Origin: Verrucomicrobiales bacterium
GTDB lineage: Bacteria; Verrucomicrobiota; Verrucomicrobiia; Verrucomicrobiales; DEV007
Assembly: GCA_002698785.1 (NCBI GenBank)
Contig: PAAG01000051.1
Location: 236,713-300,712 of the forward strand
Reading direction: 5' to 3'
Length of the DNA stretch: 64,000 nt
Both the position numbers and the translations under genes were made by a program. Positions 18,542 to 29,279 of the stretch are shown in pieces; the stretch's first letter is position 1; each line of letters begins with the position of its first letter. The notes under the pieces were generated by a model. It was not told the origin of the DNA and did no database searches. It worked only from the letters and a program-made list of their open reading frames with translations.

Positions 18542-18558
18542 AAGGCACGCCCTGTGCT
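18542..18558 (+). promoter_or_regulatory. Sigma-54-type promoter of the regulator/guanidine unit
   Basis: AAGGCACG-N4-GTGCT keeps GGCACG, the GG-N10-GC spacing and TGC; only one base of the TTGC core differs. Transcription would begin near 18569, 25 bp before the GTG at 18594, which supports that start for the regulator. Confidence 0.62.
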
Positions 18559-18593
18559 CTGTTCCACTGGTCGGATCAACCAGCCATTGCATT

Positions 18594-19043
18594 GTGGAAA
18601 AGGGCGTAAAAAGAATCAGCATTTCCCTTCCTTCGGAAGTCTACCGGGAACTCGATAACCTAGTGAAGGCACGCGGTTTCACGAACCGTTCTCAGGCGGT
18701 CTCGGAAATGATCAATGCCAGCCTGATCGAGCACTACAAGCAGCGGGGCACCGAGATGATGGCTGGTACTATCACATTATTCTACGACGAGTCGAAGCCG
18801 AACCTGCTGCAACAACTCGCCTCCATCGAACGCGATTACATCGACGAGGTCATCAGCTCTCAGCACATCCTGCTTGAGGAGGAACACACGATGGAAGTCC
18901 TCCTGGTGCAAGGCCCGGCCCGTCGCCTCAAAATGATCGCGGACAAACTCATTACCTGCAAAGGGGTGAAGTCCGGACGGCTCGTCATGATGTCTTTGCT
19001 ATTGCCTCCCATCCATCCCTTTCCGGATAAAGTAAAAAAGTAG
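18594..19043 (+). CDS. NikR-like ribbon-helix-helix regulator with altered metal site
   Basis: DNA-binding regulator with an N-terminal ribbon-helix-helix (RISISLPSEVYRELDNLVKARGFTNRSQAVSEMI) and a C-terminal ACT-like domain as in NikR (MAGTITLFYDESKP to SGRLVMMS). Of the NikR nickel ligands (two His in an HxH pair, an upstream His and a Cys), only the first His of the pair seems to be kept (SSQHILLEEEHT), so nickel sensing is doubtful. The GTG at 18594 is chosen because upstream in-frame starts lie before the predicted transcription start. It probably binds the paired boxes at 7960, 12297 and 18509, and may sense a nitrogen compound. Confidence 0.85.
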   Translation: MEKGVKRISISLPSEVYRELDNLVKARGFTNRSQAVSEMINASLIEHYKQRGTEMMAGTITLFYDESKPNLLQQLASIERDYIDEVISSQHILLEEEHTMEVLLVQGPARRLKMIADKLITCKGVKSGRLVMMSLLLPPIHPFPDKVKK

Positions 19044-19065
19044 TCCCGAGAAAATTAGATTTTGA

Positions 19066-19791
19066 ATGAGTGAATCGAATCCAGTGTACGAAAAGACCGT
19101 TATCGGCGGAGGTATGTGGTCTAACATCATTAGCCGAGGAAAAGTGCTTCGCCTGACAGACCTCGACGGTGGAGCCAATGTCAGCATGCTCCTCTACAAT
19201 GCGGACGAGACAATGGAGCGATATAACATGCCCGACACGCTCAAGGGGCAGCACACCTTCCAACTCACGGCTGGCCACTGCCTCCATTCTGATATGGGTA
19301 GAGTTTTCTGTTCCATTGTTTCCGACACTGCAGGTTGGCATGACACCGTCTGTGGATGCACCGATGCAAAACTCGTTGCTGAAAAGTACGGAACCAAGAC
19401 CTACCAGGAAGCGCGCAATGATTTCTATCGCAATGCTCGAGAGAATTTTCTGATCGAGCTCGGCAAGCACGGATTGGGGAAACGGGACATCGTGCCGAAC
19501 CTCAATCTGTTCGCGAAAGTCGTTGCGGATGATGAAGGGAAACTCACTTACGAAGAAGGATTTTCGCAACCTGGCTCAGAAGTGGAACTGAGATTCGAGA
19601 TGGACACTCTCGTCGTTCTCACTACCTGCCAGCATCCACTTGATCCCAATCCGAACTACGCTCCCAAACCGGTCAAACTGAGCGTATCTGAAGCACCGCC
19701 CGTAGCAGAGGACGATTTCTGCCGCACTTCTCGCCCCGAAAACGAGCGAGCCTTCATCAACACCATCGACTACTACGCGCTTCGCGCCTGA
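19066..19791 (+). CDS. DUF1989 protein, urea carboxylase-associated type 2 (carboxyguanidine deiminase subunit)
   Basis: Member of the UAAP2 family, now linked to carboxyguanidine deiminase (CgdAB), which converts carboxyguanidine to allophanate and ammonia in guanidine assimilation. The 241-residue protein has the family pattern [43 protein letters not shown] metal-binding residues, WHDTVCGC and [18 protein letters not shown]. It is homologous to the next gene and they probably form a hetero-oligomer. It lies between the regulator and the carboxylase, the arrangement typical of guanidine rather than plain urea loci. Confidence 0.87.
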   Translation: MSESNPVYEKTVIGGGMWSNIISRGKVLRLTDLDGGANVSMLLYNADETMERYNMPDTLKGQHTFQLTAGHCLHSDMGRVFCSIVSDTAGWHDTVCGCTDAKLVAEKYGTKTYQEARNDFYRNARENFLIELGKHGLGKRDIVPNLNLFAKVVADDEGKLTYEEGFSQPGSEVELRFEMDTLVVLTTCQHPLDPNPNYAPKPVKLSVSEAPPVAEDDFCRTSRPENERAFINTIDYYALRA

Positions 19792-19809
19792 CACTTTACC
19801 CGCATTTTG

Positions 19810-20442
19810 ATGACTGAATCTACTCTTGATCCCAAAGACGCGATCTATCGAAAGGTTGTGGAAGCTGGCGACCACTGGATGCACCGGATCGATGCCGGCC
19901 AGACGTTTCGCATTCTCGATCTCGAAGGCAACCAGGCGGCCGATACGCTCTTCTACAACGCGAACGATCCCACCGATCGCTACGCAGCCGATGTTACCAT
20001 TCGCAATCAACAGGCACTTTACCTGACAACGGGCACGACCCTGATGTCAACGGAGGGAACGGAACTCCTTACCATCGTTGCCGATACCTGCGGCCGACAC
20101 GATACCGTTGGCGGCGCTTGCTCTCGGGAATCCAACACGATGCGCTACGCACTCGATAAGGAACCGATGCACGCTTGCCGAGATTCGTTTCTCTGTGGCG
20201 TCTTGGAATGGGGACACGGACTGGGGAAACGAGATGTCACGAACAATATCAACTTCTTCATGAATGTTCCTGTGACTCCCGACGGTAAGCTCACTTTCGC
20301 AGACGGCATTTCGGCTCCAGGTCGTTACGTCGAAATGAAAGCGGATACGGATGTGATTGCCCTGATTTCGAACTGCCCGCAGTTGAACAATCCGTGCAAC
20401 GCCTATAACCCGACACCCGTTGAAGTTCTGATCTGGAACTGA
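19810..20442 (+). CDS. DUF1989 protein, urea carboxylase-associated type 1 (carboxyguanidine deiminase subunit)
   Basis: UAAP1-family partner of the preceding gene, 210 residues. It keeps the paired motifs of the family: [41 protein letters not shown] with candidate metal-binding Cys/His, and [20 protein letters not shown]. The ATG at 19810 is used; a TTG immediately before it is the only other option. Known function of the pair: hydrolysis of carboxyguanidine made by guanidine carboxylase. The gene ends 14 bp before the carboxylase start. Confidence 0.87.
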   Translation: MTESTLDPKDAIYRKVVEAGDHWMHRIDAGQTFRILDLEGNQAADTLFYNANDPTDRYAADVTIRNQQALYLTTGTTLMSTEGTELLTIVADTCGRHDTVGGACSRESNTMRYALDKEPMHACRDSFLCGVLEWGHGLGKRDVTNNINFFMNVPVTPDGKLTFADGISAPGRYVEMKADTDVIALISNCPQLNNPCNAYNPTPVEVLIWN

Positions 20443-20456
20443 TTGCCTCCTGCTCC

Positions 20457-23400
20457 ATGCTAACGAAAGTGCTGATCGCCAACCGCGGGGAGATTGCCTG
20501 CCGGATCATCCGAACACTCAAGAGACTGGGTGTCCAGTCGGTAGCCGTATATTCAGAAGCCGATCGAAATGCCCCTCACGTCAGCCTTGCTGACGAGGCA
20601 TACCTGTTAGGACCCGCACCGGTATCCGAGTCGTATTTGAACGGCGATCGAATTCTCTCTCTCGCAAAAGAGACCGGAAGCGATGGCGTTCATCCTGGCT
20701 ATGGACTTCTCTCGGAGAATGCTGAGTTCGCGGAGAAATGCGAAGCCGCTGGTGTCGCCTGGATCGGCCCCACTCCTGAGCAACTTCGCGCATTCGGACT
20801 CAAGCATACGGCTCGTCAAATCGCTCGTGAAAATGGAGTGCCTCTCCTGGAAGGGACCCCTCTCCTACAGAGTTCGGATGAGGCACTCTCTGCTGCTGAG
20901 GAGATCGGGTATCCCGTGATGCTGAAAAGCAGTGCAGGTGGAGGCGGTATCGGAATGGAGATCTGTTCCTCCGAAGAGGAACTTTCCGCTGCCTTCGATC
21001 GCGTCACTCGGGCCAGCATGGCCAACTTTGGTGACGCTGGGGTTTTTCTCGAAAAATACATCCAGAACGCACGGCATGTCGAGGTTCAGCTTTTTGGTGA
21101 TGGTAGAGGAACCGTGGTCGCGCTGGGAACTCGCGATTGCTCAGCCCAGAGAAGACACCAGAAAATCGTCGAAGAGACACCAGCGCCCGGCTTTTCTGCG
21201 ACAGAAGCACCGGAGCTACTCGATTGCGCAAGCCGGATGGCTTCCTCGCTGGATTATCGATCAGCAGGCACAGCGGAATTCCTCGTCGATGCAGACACCG
21301 GGAAATACTATTTCCTTGAGATCAACACACGCCTCCAGGTCGAACACGGAATTACCGAAGAAGTTACTGGAGTTGATCTAGTCGAATGGATGATTCGCGT
21401 TGCCGGAGGCGAAACCGTTCTGGATTTCTCCTTTGATCGCCAGGGGCACAGTATCGAAGTCCGAATTTGTGCGGAAGATCCGGGAAAAGATTTTCAACCT
21501 TCTTCCGGTCTTTTGACTCATGTAGCTTTTCCGGAAGACGTTCGCTGTGATCATTGGATCAGTTCCGGAACGGAAGTCTCCAGTTACTACGACTCCCTGT
21601 TGGGGAAAATCATCGTTCACGCTCCCACGAGGGAAGAGGCCATCAAAGCTCTCTCAGAGGCACTCGACTCAACGGAGATCGCCGGGATCGAGACAAACCT
21701 CGACTACCTCCGGCATATCATCTCGTCAGAAGAGTTTGCCAAGCCGGGCGGCGTGACGACCCACACCCTCGGCGAGCTTTCTTATCACCCGCCAGCGATT
21801 GATATCATCAGCGCCGGAACGCAGACCACAATCCAGGATTATCCCGGCCGAGTAGGGTACTGGGATGTGGGAATTCCCCCGTCCGGTCCGATGGACTCAT
21901 TGGCGTTTCGACTCGCCAACCGCGCTGTCGGAAATGCAGATGATGCCGCTGGCATGGAGATCACCGTTATGGGTCCCACCATGCGATTCCGTGGTGAAGC
22001 TGAAGTTGCCCTGACAGGTGCACGCCTGCCCGCTGATTTGGATGGTAAGCCATTTCCCTACGGTCGACCCGTCGTGGTAAACGCGGGAAGCGTTTTGAAA
22101 ATTGGGGGTAGCGGAACAGATCCCGGCGTTCGCGCTTACTTAGCCGTTCGCGGAGGCTTTGATGTTCCCGATTATCTTGGAAGCAAATCCACTTTCACTC
22201 TCGGCCAGTTTGGCGGCCATGGTGGGCGTGCGCTTCGGGCAGGAGACGTCCTACATATCGGAGACAAGAAAGCGCAGCCATCCCTCCCCCTTCCCGATGG
22301 GATCATCCCCAAATATGGAACACACTGGGATATCTCGGTGCTCTATGGCCCACATGGGGCTCCGGACTTTTTTACCGCTGAGGACATCGAGATCTTCCTG
22401 AACACCAACTGGCAGGTTCACTACAATTCAGCAAGAACCGGTGTTCGCCTGATTGGACCTAAACCCAAGTGGGCAAGAGAAGACGGAGGAGAAGCAGGGT
22501 TGCACCCGTCGAACATCCACGACAATGCCTACGCAGTTGGCACCATCGATTTCACGGGTGACATGCCCGTTATCCTTGGCCCAGACGGGCCCAGTCTCGG
22601 GGGCTTCGTTTGTCCTGCTACCATCATCGAAGCAGATCTTTGGAAGATCGGGCAGGTCGACCCTGGCGATACCATTCACTTTCATCTTGTCGACGAAAAG
22701 GAGGCTCGCCGTCTCAAGCAATTGCAGGAGGAGTCCATCGAGAGCCTGTCTCCCGTTCCTTCTTCGGAATTGGTTCCGAACACGATTTCCATACCTGAGT
22801 CTGCCGTCGTAAAAGAATGGCCAGAGGTTGCGGTTCGTCCCAGTGGCGAAGACAACCTGTTGATCGAGTATGGACCGATGAAACTCGACTTGAACCTGCG
22901 GTTTAAAGCCCACGTTGTTTATCAATGGTTCGTCGAAAAAGCGGTCGATGGCATTCTCGACCTGACGCCTGGCATTCGGTCTCTGCAGATTCACTACGAC
23001 CAGAAAAAGCTCACACGAGCAGATGTTCTGGACCTCGTCGAGCAGTCCGAAGCTGAGCTGACAGATATCGAGTCAGTCGAAGTTCCCTCCCGAATCGTCC
23101 ACCTTCCCCTTTCCTGGGATGACCCGAGCACTCAGGAAGCTATTCAGAAATACACGCAGTCGGTAAACCCGGACGCCCCCTGGTGCCCGAGCAACATTGA
23201 GTTCATTCGCCGAATCAACGGTCTGGATTCAATCGAGGACGTGAAGAAAACTGTGTTCGACGCAGCCTACTGTGTTCTGGGACTTGGCGATGTTTATCTT
23301 GGCGCACCAGTAGCCACTCCCCTCGATCCGCGTCATCGCTTGGTGACTACAAAATACAATCCCGCTCGAACCTGGACACCCGAGAATGCTGTGGGAATTG

Positions 23401-24041
23401 GTGGGGCCTACCTCTGCATCTATGGCATGGAGGGACCTGGCGGGTATCAGTTCGTCGGACGAACGGTCCAGATGTGGAATCGCTTTCACGTCACGAAGTC
23501 TTTCGTCGATGAGAAACCCTGGCTACTTCGATTTTTCGACCAGATTCGATTCTATGAAGTCAGCGCTGAAGAGCTACTCGAACTCAGGCAGGACTTTTTG
23601 ATCGGCCGATGGAATCCAAAGATTGAAGAATCCACCTTCTCTCTCGGAGAATACAACTCATTCCTGGAAAGCGAAGGCGATTCCATAGCCGAGTTTCGCC
23701 AGACTCAGCGAAAGGCATTTTCCGAAGAACGCGCTCGCTGGGAGGCTGCCGGTATTTTCGACCCGAAAGCGAGCCACGAGGTGGAAGTGCCCATGCCTGT
23801 GATCGCGCAGGTGCCGGACGGATGCGAACCACTCGAAGCAGGAGTCGCCGGAAGTCTCTGGAAAACCACCACCGAGGTGGGTGCCGAGGTTTCGGAGGGA
23901 GAGACACTTCTCATTCTGGAAGCGATGAAAATGGAGATCCCTGTCACAGCACCAATGGCGGGACGAATCGAAGAAATTTACACGAAGGATGGCGACTCCG
24001 TCCAACCCGGCCAGACCCTACTCGCCCTCCGCCCCTCCTAA
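20457..24041 (+). CDS. Biotin-dependent urea/guanidine carboxylase
   Basis: Multidomain ATP-dependent carboxylase, 1194 residues. An N-terminal biotin carboxylase (about 1-450, opening [19 protein letters not shown]) is followed by two carboxyltransferase-type domains related to KipA and KipI (about 455-1075). The C-terminal biotinyl domain has EAMKME, with Lys1158 the biotin site. The enzyme carboxylates urea to allophanate or guanidine to carboxyguanidine. Neighbouring UAAP1/UAAP2 genes strongly favour guanidine; sequence alone does not separate the two activities with certainty. The next gene starts 1 bp after the stop. Confidence 0.93.
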   Translation: MLTKVLIANRGEIACRIIRTLKRLGVQSVAVYSEADRNAPHVSLADEAYLLGPAPVSESYLNGDRILSLAKETGSDGVHPGYGLLSENAEFAEKCEAAGVAWIGPTPEQLRAFGLKHTARQIARENGVPLLEGTPLLQSSDEALSAAEEIGYPVMLKSSAGGGGIGMEICSSEEELSAAFDRVTRASMANFGDAGVFLEKYIQNARHVEVQLFGDGRGTVVALGTRDCSAQRRHQKIVEETPAPGFSATEAPELLDCASRMASSLDYRSAGTAEFLVDADTGKYYFLEINTRLQVEHGITEEVTGVDLVEWMIRVAGGETVLDFSFDRQGHSIEVRICAEDPGKDFQPSSGLLTHVAFPEDVRCDHWISSGTEVSSYYDSLLGKIIVHAPTREEAIKALSEALDSTEIAGIETNLDYLRHIISSEEFAKPGGVTTHTLGELSYHPPAIDIISAGTQTTIQDYPGRVGYWDVGIPPSGPMDSLAFRLANRAVGNADDAAGMEITVMGPTMRFRGEAEVALTGARLPADLDGKPFPYGRPVVVNAGSVLKIGGSGTDPGVRAYLAVRGGFDVPDYLGSKSTFTLGQFGGHGGRALRAGDVLHIGDKKAQPSLPLPDGIIPKYGTHWDISVLYGPHGAPDFFTAEDIEIFLNTNWQVHYNSARTGVRLIGPKPKWAREDGGEAGLHPSNIHDNAYAVGTIDFTGDMPVILGPDGPSLGGFVCPATIIEADLWKIGQVDPGDTIHFHLVDEKEARRLKQLQEESIESLSPVPSSELVPNTISIPESAVVKEWPEVAVRPSGEDNLLIEYGPMKLDLNLRFKAHVVYQWFVEKAVDGILDLTPGIRSLQIHYDQKKLTRADVLDLVEQSEAELTDIESVEVPSRIVHLPLSWDDPSTQEAIQKYTQSVNPDAPWCPSNIEFIRRINGLDSIEDVKKTVFDAAYCVLGLGDVYLGAPVATPLDPRHRLVTTKYNPARTWTPENAVGIGGAYLCIYGMEGPGGYQFVGRTVQMWNRFHVTKSFVDEKPWLLRFFDQIRFYEVSAEELLELRQDFLIGRWNPKIEESTFSLGEYNSFLESEGDSIAEFRQTQRKAFSEERARWEAAGIFDPKASHEVEVPMPVIAQVPDGCEPLEAGVAGSLWKTTTEVGAEVSEGETLLILEAMKMEIPVTAPMAGRIEEIYTKDGDSVQPGQTLLALRPS

Positions 24042-24042
24042 C

Positions 24043-25806
24043 ATGGACCTATCCATTTCCCAGCTGCACACCTCATACGCGAATGGAGACACAACTCCTC
24101 GTGACATCATCTCGAAACTCCATGAAGAGATTCAGGCATCGGATTCAGCCATCTGGATTTCGATTGTCAGCGAAGACCGATTAGAAGGCTATCTGGCAAA
24201 ACTGGATGGAGAGAGTCCGGAAACACTCCCCCTGTTCGGAGTCCCTTTCGCCATCAAGGATAACATCGATCTTGAAGGATCTCCCACCACGGCAGGGTGC
24301 CCGGACTACTCTTTCGATCCTGACAAGGACGCATTTGTCGTTGACTCCTTGATCGCCGCTGGGGCGATTCCCATGGGAAAAACGAACCTCGATCAATTCG
24401 CCACCGGCTTGGTCGGCGTTCGGTCTCCTTATGGTGTTCCCGCGAATCCTTTTAACCCCGACTACGTTCCAGGCGGTTCGTCATCTGGCTCTGCCGTCGC
24501 GGTAGCGCGTGACCTCGTAACTTTTTCTCTGGGTACTGACACTGCGGGTTCTGGACGGGTCCCAGCTGGTCTGAACGAACTCATCGGAGTAAAGCCCAGC
24601 TTCGGACTCCTATCCTGCAGCGGGGTGGTTCCGGCCTGCCGCAGTCTGGATTGTGTTTCGATTTTCACCAAGAATCCAGCAGACGCAGAAATCGTTCTGA
24701 ATGCCGCCAAAGGATTCGACTCGGAAGATGAATATTCCCGTAAGCCGAGCCAGAGCCATTGGTTTCGAGCCGATTCATTTACCTTCGGAGTCCCGGAACA
24801 GGATCAGTCGGAATTCTTTGGTGACAGTGAAGCCGAAGCTCTTTTCTATCAGGGAATTGAGCGACTCAAAGCTCTCGGTGGCACTCCGGTGACCATCGAT
24901 TTCTCTGCCTTTCTTGAGGCCGCTTTGTTGCTCTACGAGGGTCCGTGGGTATCCGAAAGATTCGCTGCGATTGAATCCTTTCTGCTGGAGAAGCCCGATT
25001 CAGTCTATCCAGTGACGCGGAAGATCATCGAAGGCGGAGGCACACCTAAAGCCGTTGATGCCTTCCGCTCTCAATACCGACTGAAAGAGCTGAAGCGAAA
25101 GGCGGATAGCGTCCTGGCAACCGTAGACCTGATCGTAACGCCAACAGCGGGCACTGCTTATACCGTCGAAGAAGTGGAAGCAGATCCCGTGAAGCTCAAT
25201 TCCAATCTCGGCTACTACACCAATTTCATGAACCTCCTCGACTGTTGCGCCTGCGCCATACCGGTTGGTCGACTCGAGGCAAAAGGCGGAGTCCCCTGGG
25301 GAATCACCCTGTTCGCTCCTGCTTTCAGCGATGAAGCTCTTCTTTCTCTTTCCAGCCGATTTCTTGCGCCGGAGAAAAACTATCTCCCCACACTCCCTGA
25401 AGACTGGATCGAGGTAGTGGTATGCGGAGCCCACATGAGAGGACTGCCGCTCAACTTTCAGCTCACTGATCGCGGGGCACGTTTCCTTGGTGAGGCAAAG
25501 ACCTCGGATTGCTATCGCCTCTTTGCCCTTCCCGCTACCGAATCCATTCCACCCCGCCCCGGCATTACCCGCACGAAGGATGGAGAAGGGAATGCCTACG
25601 CAGTCGAGCGGTGGGCGGTTCCGGCAGATCAGTTCGGCTCTTTCGTCGCCGCAATTCCTTCACCACTCGGATTTGGAAAGGTAGTGATAGAAGACGGAAA
25701 CCGCGTAAGCGGGTTCCTCTGTGAGGAGATTGATACCCACGATGCCGAGGATATCTCCCATCTCAGCGGATGGAGAGAATACCTCGAATCACTTACCGGG
25801 AAATAA
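24043..25806 (+). CDS. atzF: Allophanate hydrolase
   Basis: Amidase-signature hydrolase that splits allophanate to CO2 and ammonia, ending the urea/guanidine route. The 587-residue protein carries the Ser-cisSer-Lys triad in FAIKDNIDLEG (Lys), GGSSSGSAVAVA (cis-Ser) and GTDTAGSGRVPA (nucleophile), within residues 1-450. A C-terminal domain (about 465-587) of the type seen in AtzF-like enzymes completes hydrolysis of the N-carboxycarbamate intermediate. The ATG at 24043 follows the carboxylase stop by 1 bp. The gene ends directly against the convergent gltA stop, with no intergenic space. Confidence 0.93.
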   Translation: MDLSISQLHTSYANGDTTPRDIISKLHEEIQASDSAIWISIVSEDRLEGYLAKLDGESPETLPLFGVPFAIKDNIDLEGSPTTAGCPDYSFDPDKDAFVVDSLIAAGAIPMGKTNLDQFATGLVGVRSPYGVPANPFNPDYVPGGSSSGSAVAVARDLVTFSLGTDTAGSGRVPAGLNELIGVKPSFGLLSCSGVVPACRSLDCVSIFTKNPADAEIVLNAAKGFDSEDEYSRKPSQSHWFRADSFTFGVPEQDQSEFFGDSEAEALFYQGIERLKALGGTPVTIDFSAFLEAALLLYEGPWVSERFAAIESFLLEKPDSVYPVTRKIIEGGGTPKAVDAFRSQYRLKELKRKADSVLATVDLIVTPTAGTAYTVEEVEADPVKLNSNLGYYTNFMNLLDCCACAIPVGRLEAKGGVPWGITLFAPAFSDEALLSLSSRFLAPEKNYLPTLPEDWIEVVVCGAHMRGLPLNFQLTDRGARFLGEAKTSDCYRLFALPATESIPPRPGITRTKDGEGNAYAVERWAVPADQFGSFVAAIPSPLGFGKVVIEDGNRVSGFLCEEIDTHDAEDISHLSGWREYLESLTGK

Positions 25807-26943
25807 TCACCCGCGTTCCGCGATCGGCACGATAGGCTGATCTTCGGTTGGTCCGGTGTAAAGAGTCAGCGGACGATAGAGACGGTTGTTTTCCAACTGC
25901 TCCAAGACCTGAGCTGTCCACCCTGCTGCACGAGAGATCGCAAAGATCGGAGTGAACAGGTCGGTTGGAATTCCGAGAGAGTAGTAAACAGTCGCGGAAT
26001 AAAAATCGACGTTTGCGTTCAAGCCTTTCTTATCGCGCATGAGTTCTGCAATGCGCTCGGACATGTCGATCCACTTGGTCTCGCCGAGTTCGTCCGTGAG
26101 CTTGATAGCCATCTTGCGGAGATGCGGAGCACGTGGGTCGAGCACACGGTAAACGCGGTGTCCGATTCCCATGATCTTTTGCTTCTTCTCAAGGCACTCG
26201 TCAACGTATTCGTCCACCTTGTGTACTTCGCCGATGGCGTGAAGCATCTGGATAACTCCTTCGTTCGCTCCACCGTGAAGAGGTCCCTTCAAGGTTCCAA
26301 TAGCAGAGGTTATCGCAGAGAACATATCCGAGAGCGTCGCGATGGTCACGCGAGCGCTGAACGTGGATGCGTTCATACCGTGGTCGGCGTGAAGAATGTA
26401 AGCAACGTCAAGCGTTCTCGTGGCATCCTCACTTGGTGTCTCACCCGAGATCAAATAGAGGAAATGGCCTGCTTCGCTCAGATCATCACGAACTGGAGGA
26501 AGGTCGAGTCCCTGCCTGGCGCGATGGAAATAGGCAACGATCAAAGGCATTTTCGCACAGATCGAGATCGCGCGCTGTTCGTTGAGATCGTAATCTTGGT
26601 CTTTGCCCTCGTTGTCATACAAGCCGAGCATGCTTACGCCCGTGCGAAGAACTTCCATCGGACCTGCATCTTTCGGAGCAGCCTTGATAAAGTCGATCAC
26701 TCCCTCGGGCAGGTTTCGCTCAGCCCGCAGAGTCGCAACAAACTTGTCGAGTTCTGCCTGAGTAGGAAGTTTGCGCCGGTGGAGCAGGAACATCACCTCT
26801 TCAAAGGTGCAGTTCTCAACGAGGTCGTTGATGTTGTACCCGAGATAGCGAAGGATGCCTTCCTGTCCCTGCACATCACTTAAGCATGATTCATTGGCGA
26901 TCACCCCTGCGAGGCCCTTCGAGTATTCCGGTTTGTCCGACAT
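25807..26943 (-). CDS. gltA: Citrate synthase
   Basis: Condenses oxaloacetate and acetyl-CoA in the TCA cycle. The 378-residue protein shows YILHADHGMNASTFSARV, GPLHGGANEGVIQML, IMGIGHRVYRVLDPRAPHL and FYSATVYYSLGIP, covering the catalytic His residues and Asp. The length matches the short bacterial type, which includes 2-methylcitrate synthases; placement next to sucCD favours a TCA role. The ATG at 26943 (MSDKPEYSKGLAG) is preferred over an upstream in-frame start that would run into the sucD terminator region. Confidence 0.92.
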   Translation of the reverse strand: MSDKPEYSKGLAGVIANESCLSDVQGQEGILRYLGYNINDLVENCTFEEVMFLLHRRKLPTQAELDKFVATLRAERNLPEGVIDFIKAAPKDAGPMEVLRTGVSMLGLYDNEGKDQDYDLNEQRAISICAKMPLIVAYFHRARQGLDLPPVRDDLSEAGHFLYLISGETPSEDATRTLDVAYILHADHGMNASTFSARVTIATLSDMFSAITSAIGTLKGPLHGGANEGVIQMLHAIGEVHKVDEYVDECLEKKQKIMGIGHRVYRVLDPRAPHLRKMAIKLTDELGETKWIDMSERIAELMRDKKGLNANVDFYSATVYYSLGIPTDLFTPIFAISRAAGWTAQVLEQLENNRLYRPLTLYTGPTEDQPIVPIAERG

Positions 26944-26971
26944 GTCGTGAATTATTGTTAAATCTACTGTT

Positions 26972-27001
26972 AAAAAAAATAGGCCGTAAATCAACGGCCT
27001 A
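26972..27001 (-). terminator. Rho-independent terminator after sucD
   Basis: On the minus strand TAGGCCGT and ACGGCCTA pair as an 8-bp stem with a 6-nt loop, followed by eight T. It lies 20 bp after the sucD stop and separates sucCD from gltA. Confidence 0.9.
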
Positions 27002-27021
27002 TCTTGTGGTTTCTAATGTTA

Positions 27022-27915
27022 TTATCCCATTGCGCGCACGAGGGCGTTACCCATATCAGATGGATTCTCGGCCACTTCGATTCCTGCATCGCGCATCGCA
27101 GCAATCTTAGCCTCGGCCGTTCCTTTTCCGCCTGAGACAATCGCGCCCGCGTGTCCCATGCGGCGTCCAGGAGGAGCTGTCGATCCGGCGATGAATCCGG
27201 CAATCGGTTTATCGCAGTTTTCCTTCGCCCATTCTGCAGCTTCTTCTTCTGCTGTTCCGCCAATCTCACCAATCATGATTATCGCTTCGGTTTCAGGATC
27301 CTCGTTGAACATTTTGAGAACATCGAGGTGAGAGGTTCCATTGATCGGGTCACCACCAATTCCGACACAAGTGCTCTGGCCAAGGCCAAGAGAAGTGAGT
27401 TGGAAAACTGCTTCGTAAGTAAGTGTGCCGCTTCGAGAAACAACACCAACTTTACCGCGCTTGTGAATGTATCCAGGTGCAATACCAATCCGGCATCCGC
27501 CGCTGGAGTTCTCACCAGTTCCCGGAGTCACAACGCCGGGACAGTTTGGCCCGATGAGACGGGTCTTGGTGCCTTTCATTCCTGCACGGACTTTCATCAT
27601 ATCCATCACTGGAATGCCTTCCGTAATGGCGACAACGAGATCGACTCCGGCGTCTACCGCTTCAAGAATTGCGTCGCCTGCAAACGGAGGCGGAACAAAA
27701 ATCGCGCTAACGGTCGCGCCCGTTTCTGCAACGGCCTGCTCGACGGTGTCATAGATTGGAACGGTGTCGGCGAAAGTCTGCCCACCTTTTCCGGGAGTTA
27801 CTCCAGCCACAAGCTTTGTACCATAGTCCAGACTAAGCTGGGCGTGGCGTCCCCCAAAGGAACCTGTAATTCCCTGGATCAGGATCTTCGTGTTTTCGTC
27901 TACTAAAATTGCCAT
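27022..27915 (-). CDS. sucD: Succinyl-CoA synthetase, alpha subunit
   Basis: Alpha subunit of the TCA enzyme that interconverts succinyl-CoA and succinate with substrate-level phosphorylation. The 297-residue product has the CoA-binding start ([32 protein letters not shown]), [11 protein letters not shown], and the phosphohistidine region [25 protein letters not shown]. It follows sucC by 29 bp in the usual beta-alpha order. Confidence 0.96.
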   Translation of the reverse strand: MAILVDENTKILIQGITGSFGGRHAQLSLDYGTKLVAGVTPGKGGQTFADTVPIYDTVEQAVAETGATVSAIFVPPPFAGDAILEAVDAGVDLVVAITEGIPVMDMMKVRAGMKGTKTRLIGPNCPGVVTPGTGENSSGGCRIGIAPGYIHKRGKVGVVSRSGTLTYEAVFQLTSLGLGQSTCVGIGGDPINGTSHLDVLKMFNEDPETEAIIMIGEIGGTAEEEAAEWAKENCDKPIAGFIAGSTAPPGRRMGHAGAIVSGGKGTAEAKIAAMRDAGIEVAENPSDMGNALVRAMG

Positions 27916-27944
27916 GATGAAAATCGGTTGTTATTAAGTCCTGA

Positions 27945-29126
27945 TCAGGCCGCGATCGCTGCTACGGCTTTCTTTGCTGCATCCGCAAGAGTATCTGCGG
28001 AAATCAAATTCACTTCGGAGTTTGCGAGAGTCTCTTTCCCTGCCGCAACATTGTTACCTTCGAGGCGAACAACCAGCGGGATGCTCAGATCCACCTCCTG
28101 GCAGGCAGCAACGATTCCTTTTGCAATCACGTCGCAATCCATGATTCCGCCGAAGATGTTCACAAGGATTCCCTTCACGTTCGGGTCACCAAGAATGATT
28201 TTGAAAGCATTTCTCACCTGCTCCTGAGTGGCACCGCCCCCTACGTCGAGGAAGTTCGCCGGTTCTCCTCCGCTCTGCTTGATGATGTCCATGGTTGCCA
28301 TGGCAAGACCGGCACCGTTCACGAGACAGGCGATGTTACCGTCGAGACCAATGTAGTTCAGATCGTATTTTGCCGCTTCAACCTCGCGAGGATCTTCTTC
28401 GGTTGGATCGTGAAGCTCGGCGATATCAGGGTGACGATACAGAGCATTGTCGTCGAAGTCGAACTTGGCATCGAGCGCGAGCACCTGACCATCTGGAGTA
28501 GTGACAAGCGGGTTGATCTCTACCATCGAGCAGTCGCATTCGATAAAGAGCTTGTAGAGAGATTTCAGCAGTTTCCCAAACTGCTTTGCGATGTCCCCGG
28601 AAAAACCGAGCTTCGAGGAAAGGTTGCGAATCTCGTATGGCTGAAGACCCAGCAATGGATGAATGATCTCATTGTGGATTTTATCCGGGGTGCTCTCAGC
28701 AACGTCTTCAATGTTTACACCGCCTTCGGTGCTCGCAACGATAACGGGACAGCGATTTTCGCGATCCATGAGAATGGCGAGGTAATACTCTTTCTCGATA
28801 TCGACGGCGTCGGCCACCATGACCTTGCTGACGAGCTTTCCTTCTTCACCTGTCTGATGAGTTACCAGAGTCTGGCCAAGCATCTTCTCGGCGATATCGG
28901 CGGCTTCTGCCGCAGTTCCAACGACATGGACACCGCCCTTGAAACCATTCTTAAATGTTCCTTTACCCCGACCACCTGCGTGAACCTGAGCTTTTACAAC
29001 GATTTCTGATCCGAGACCTTCTGCTGCCTCTTTAGCTTGCTCTGGCGTGTCTGCTACCTTGCCGGCAGGTGTTGGGACGCCAAATTTTTCAAACAGTTCT
29101 TTGGCCTGATATTCGTGAATATTCAT
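27945..29126 (-). CDS. sucC: Succinyl-CoA synthetase, beta subunit
   Basis: Beta subunit with an ATP-grasp domain, 393 residues. It starts [22 protein letters not shown] and includes [22 protein letters not shown] and [18 protein letters not shown], all diagnostic. It binds nucleotide and succinate and is co-transcribed with sucD. About 150 bp of non-coding DNA separates it from the OmpA-family gene upstream and should contain the sucCD promoter. Confidence 0.96.
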   Translation of the reverse strand: MNIHEYQAKELFEKFGVPTPAGKVADTPEQAKEAAEGLGSEIVVKAQVHAGGRGKGTFKNGFKGGVHVVGTAAEAADIAEKMLGQTLVTHQTGEEGKLVSKVMVADAVDIEKEYYLAILMDRENRCPVIVASTEGGVNIEDVAESTPDKIHNEIIHPLLGLQPYEIRNLSSKLGFSGDIAKQFGKLLKSLYKLFIECDCSMVEINPLVTTPDGQVLALDAKFDFDDNALYRHPDIAELHDPTEEDPREVEAAKYDLNYIGLDGNIACLVNGAGLAMATMDIIKQSGGEPANFLDVGGGATQEQVRNAFKIILGDPNVKGILVNIFGGIMDCDVIAKGIVAACQEVDLSIPLVVRLEGNNVAAGKETLANSEVNLISADTLADAAKKAVAAIAA

Positions 29127-29279
29127 GAGAAAAAGCGGGGGCTCATCGATGAGCGCGCCAACTTACGGTGCGCCCTTGCGAGGTCAAGATGGAACTGTGT
29201 AACGGTCCGGATATATCGTCCCGTGTTGAAGCCACGTCCGTGGTTTGCGCGCTAATATGCTCTCCCAACGAAGGGAAGA

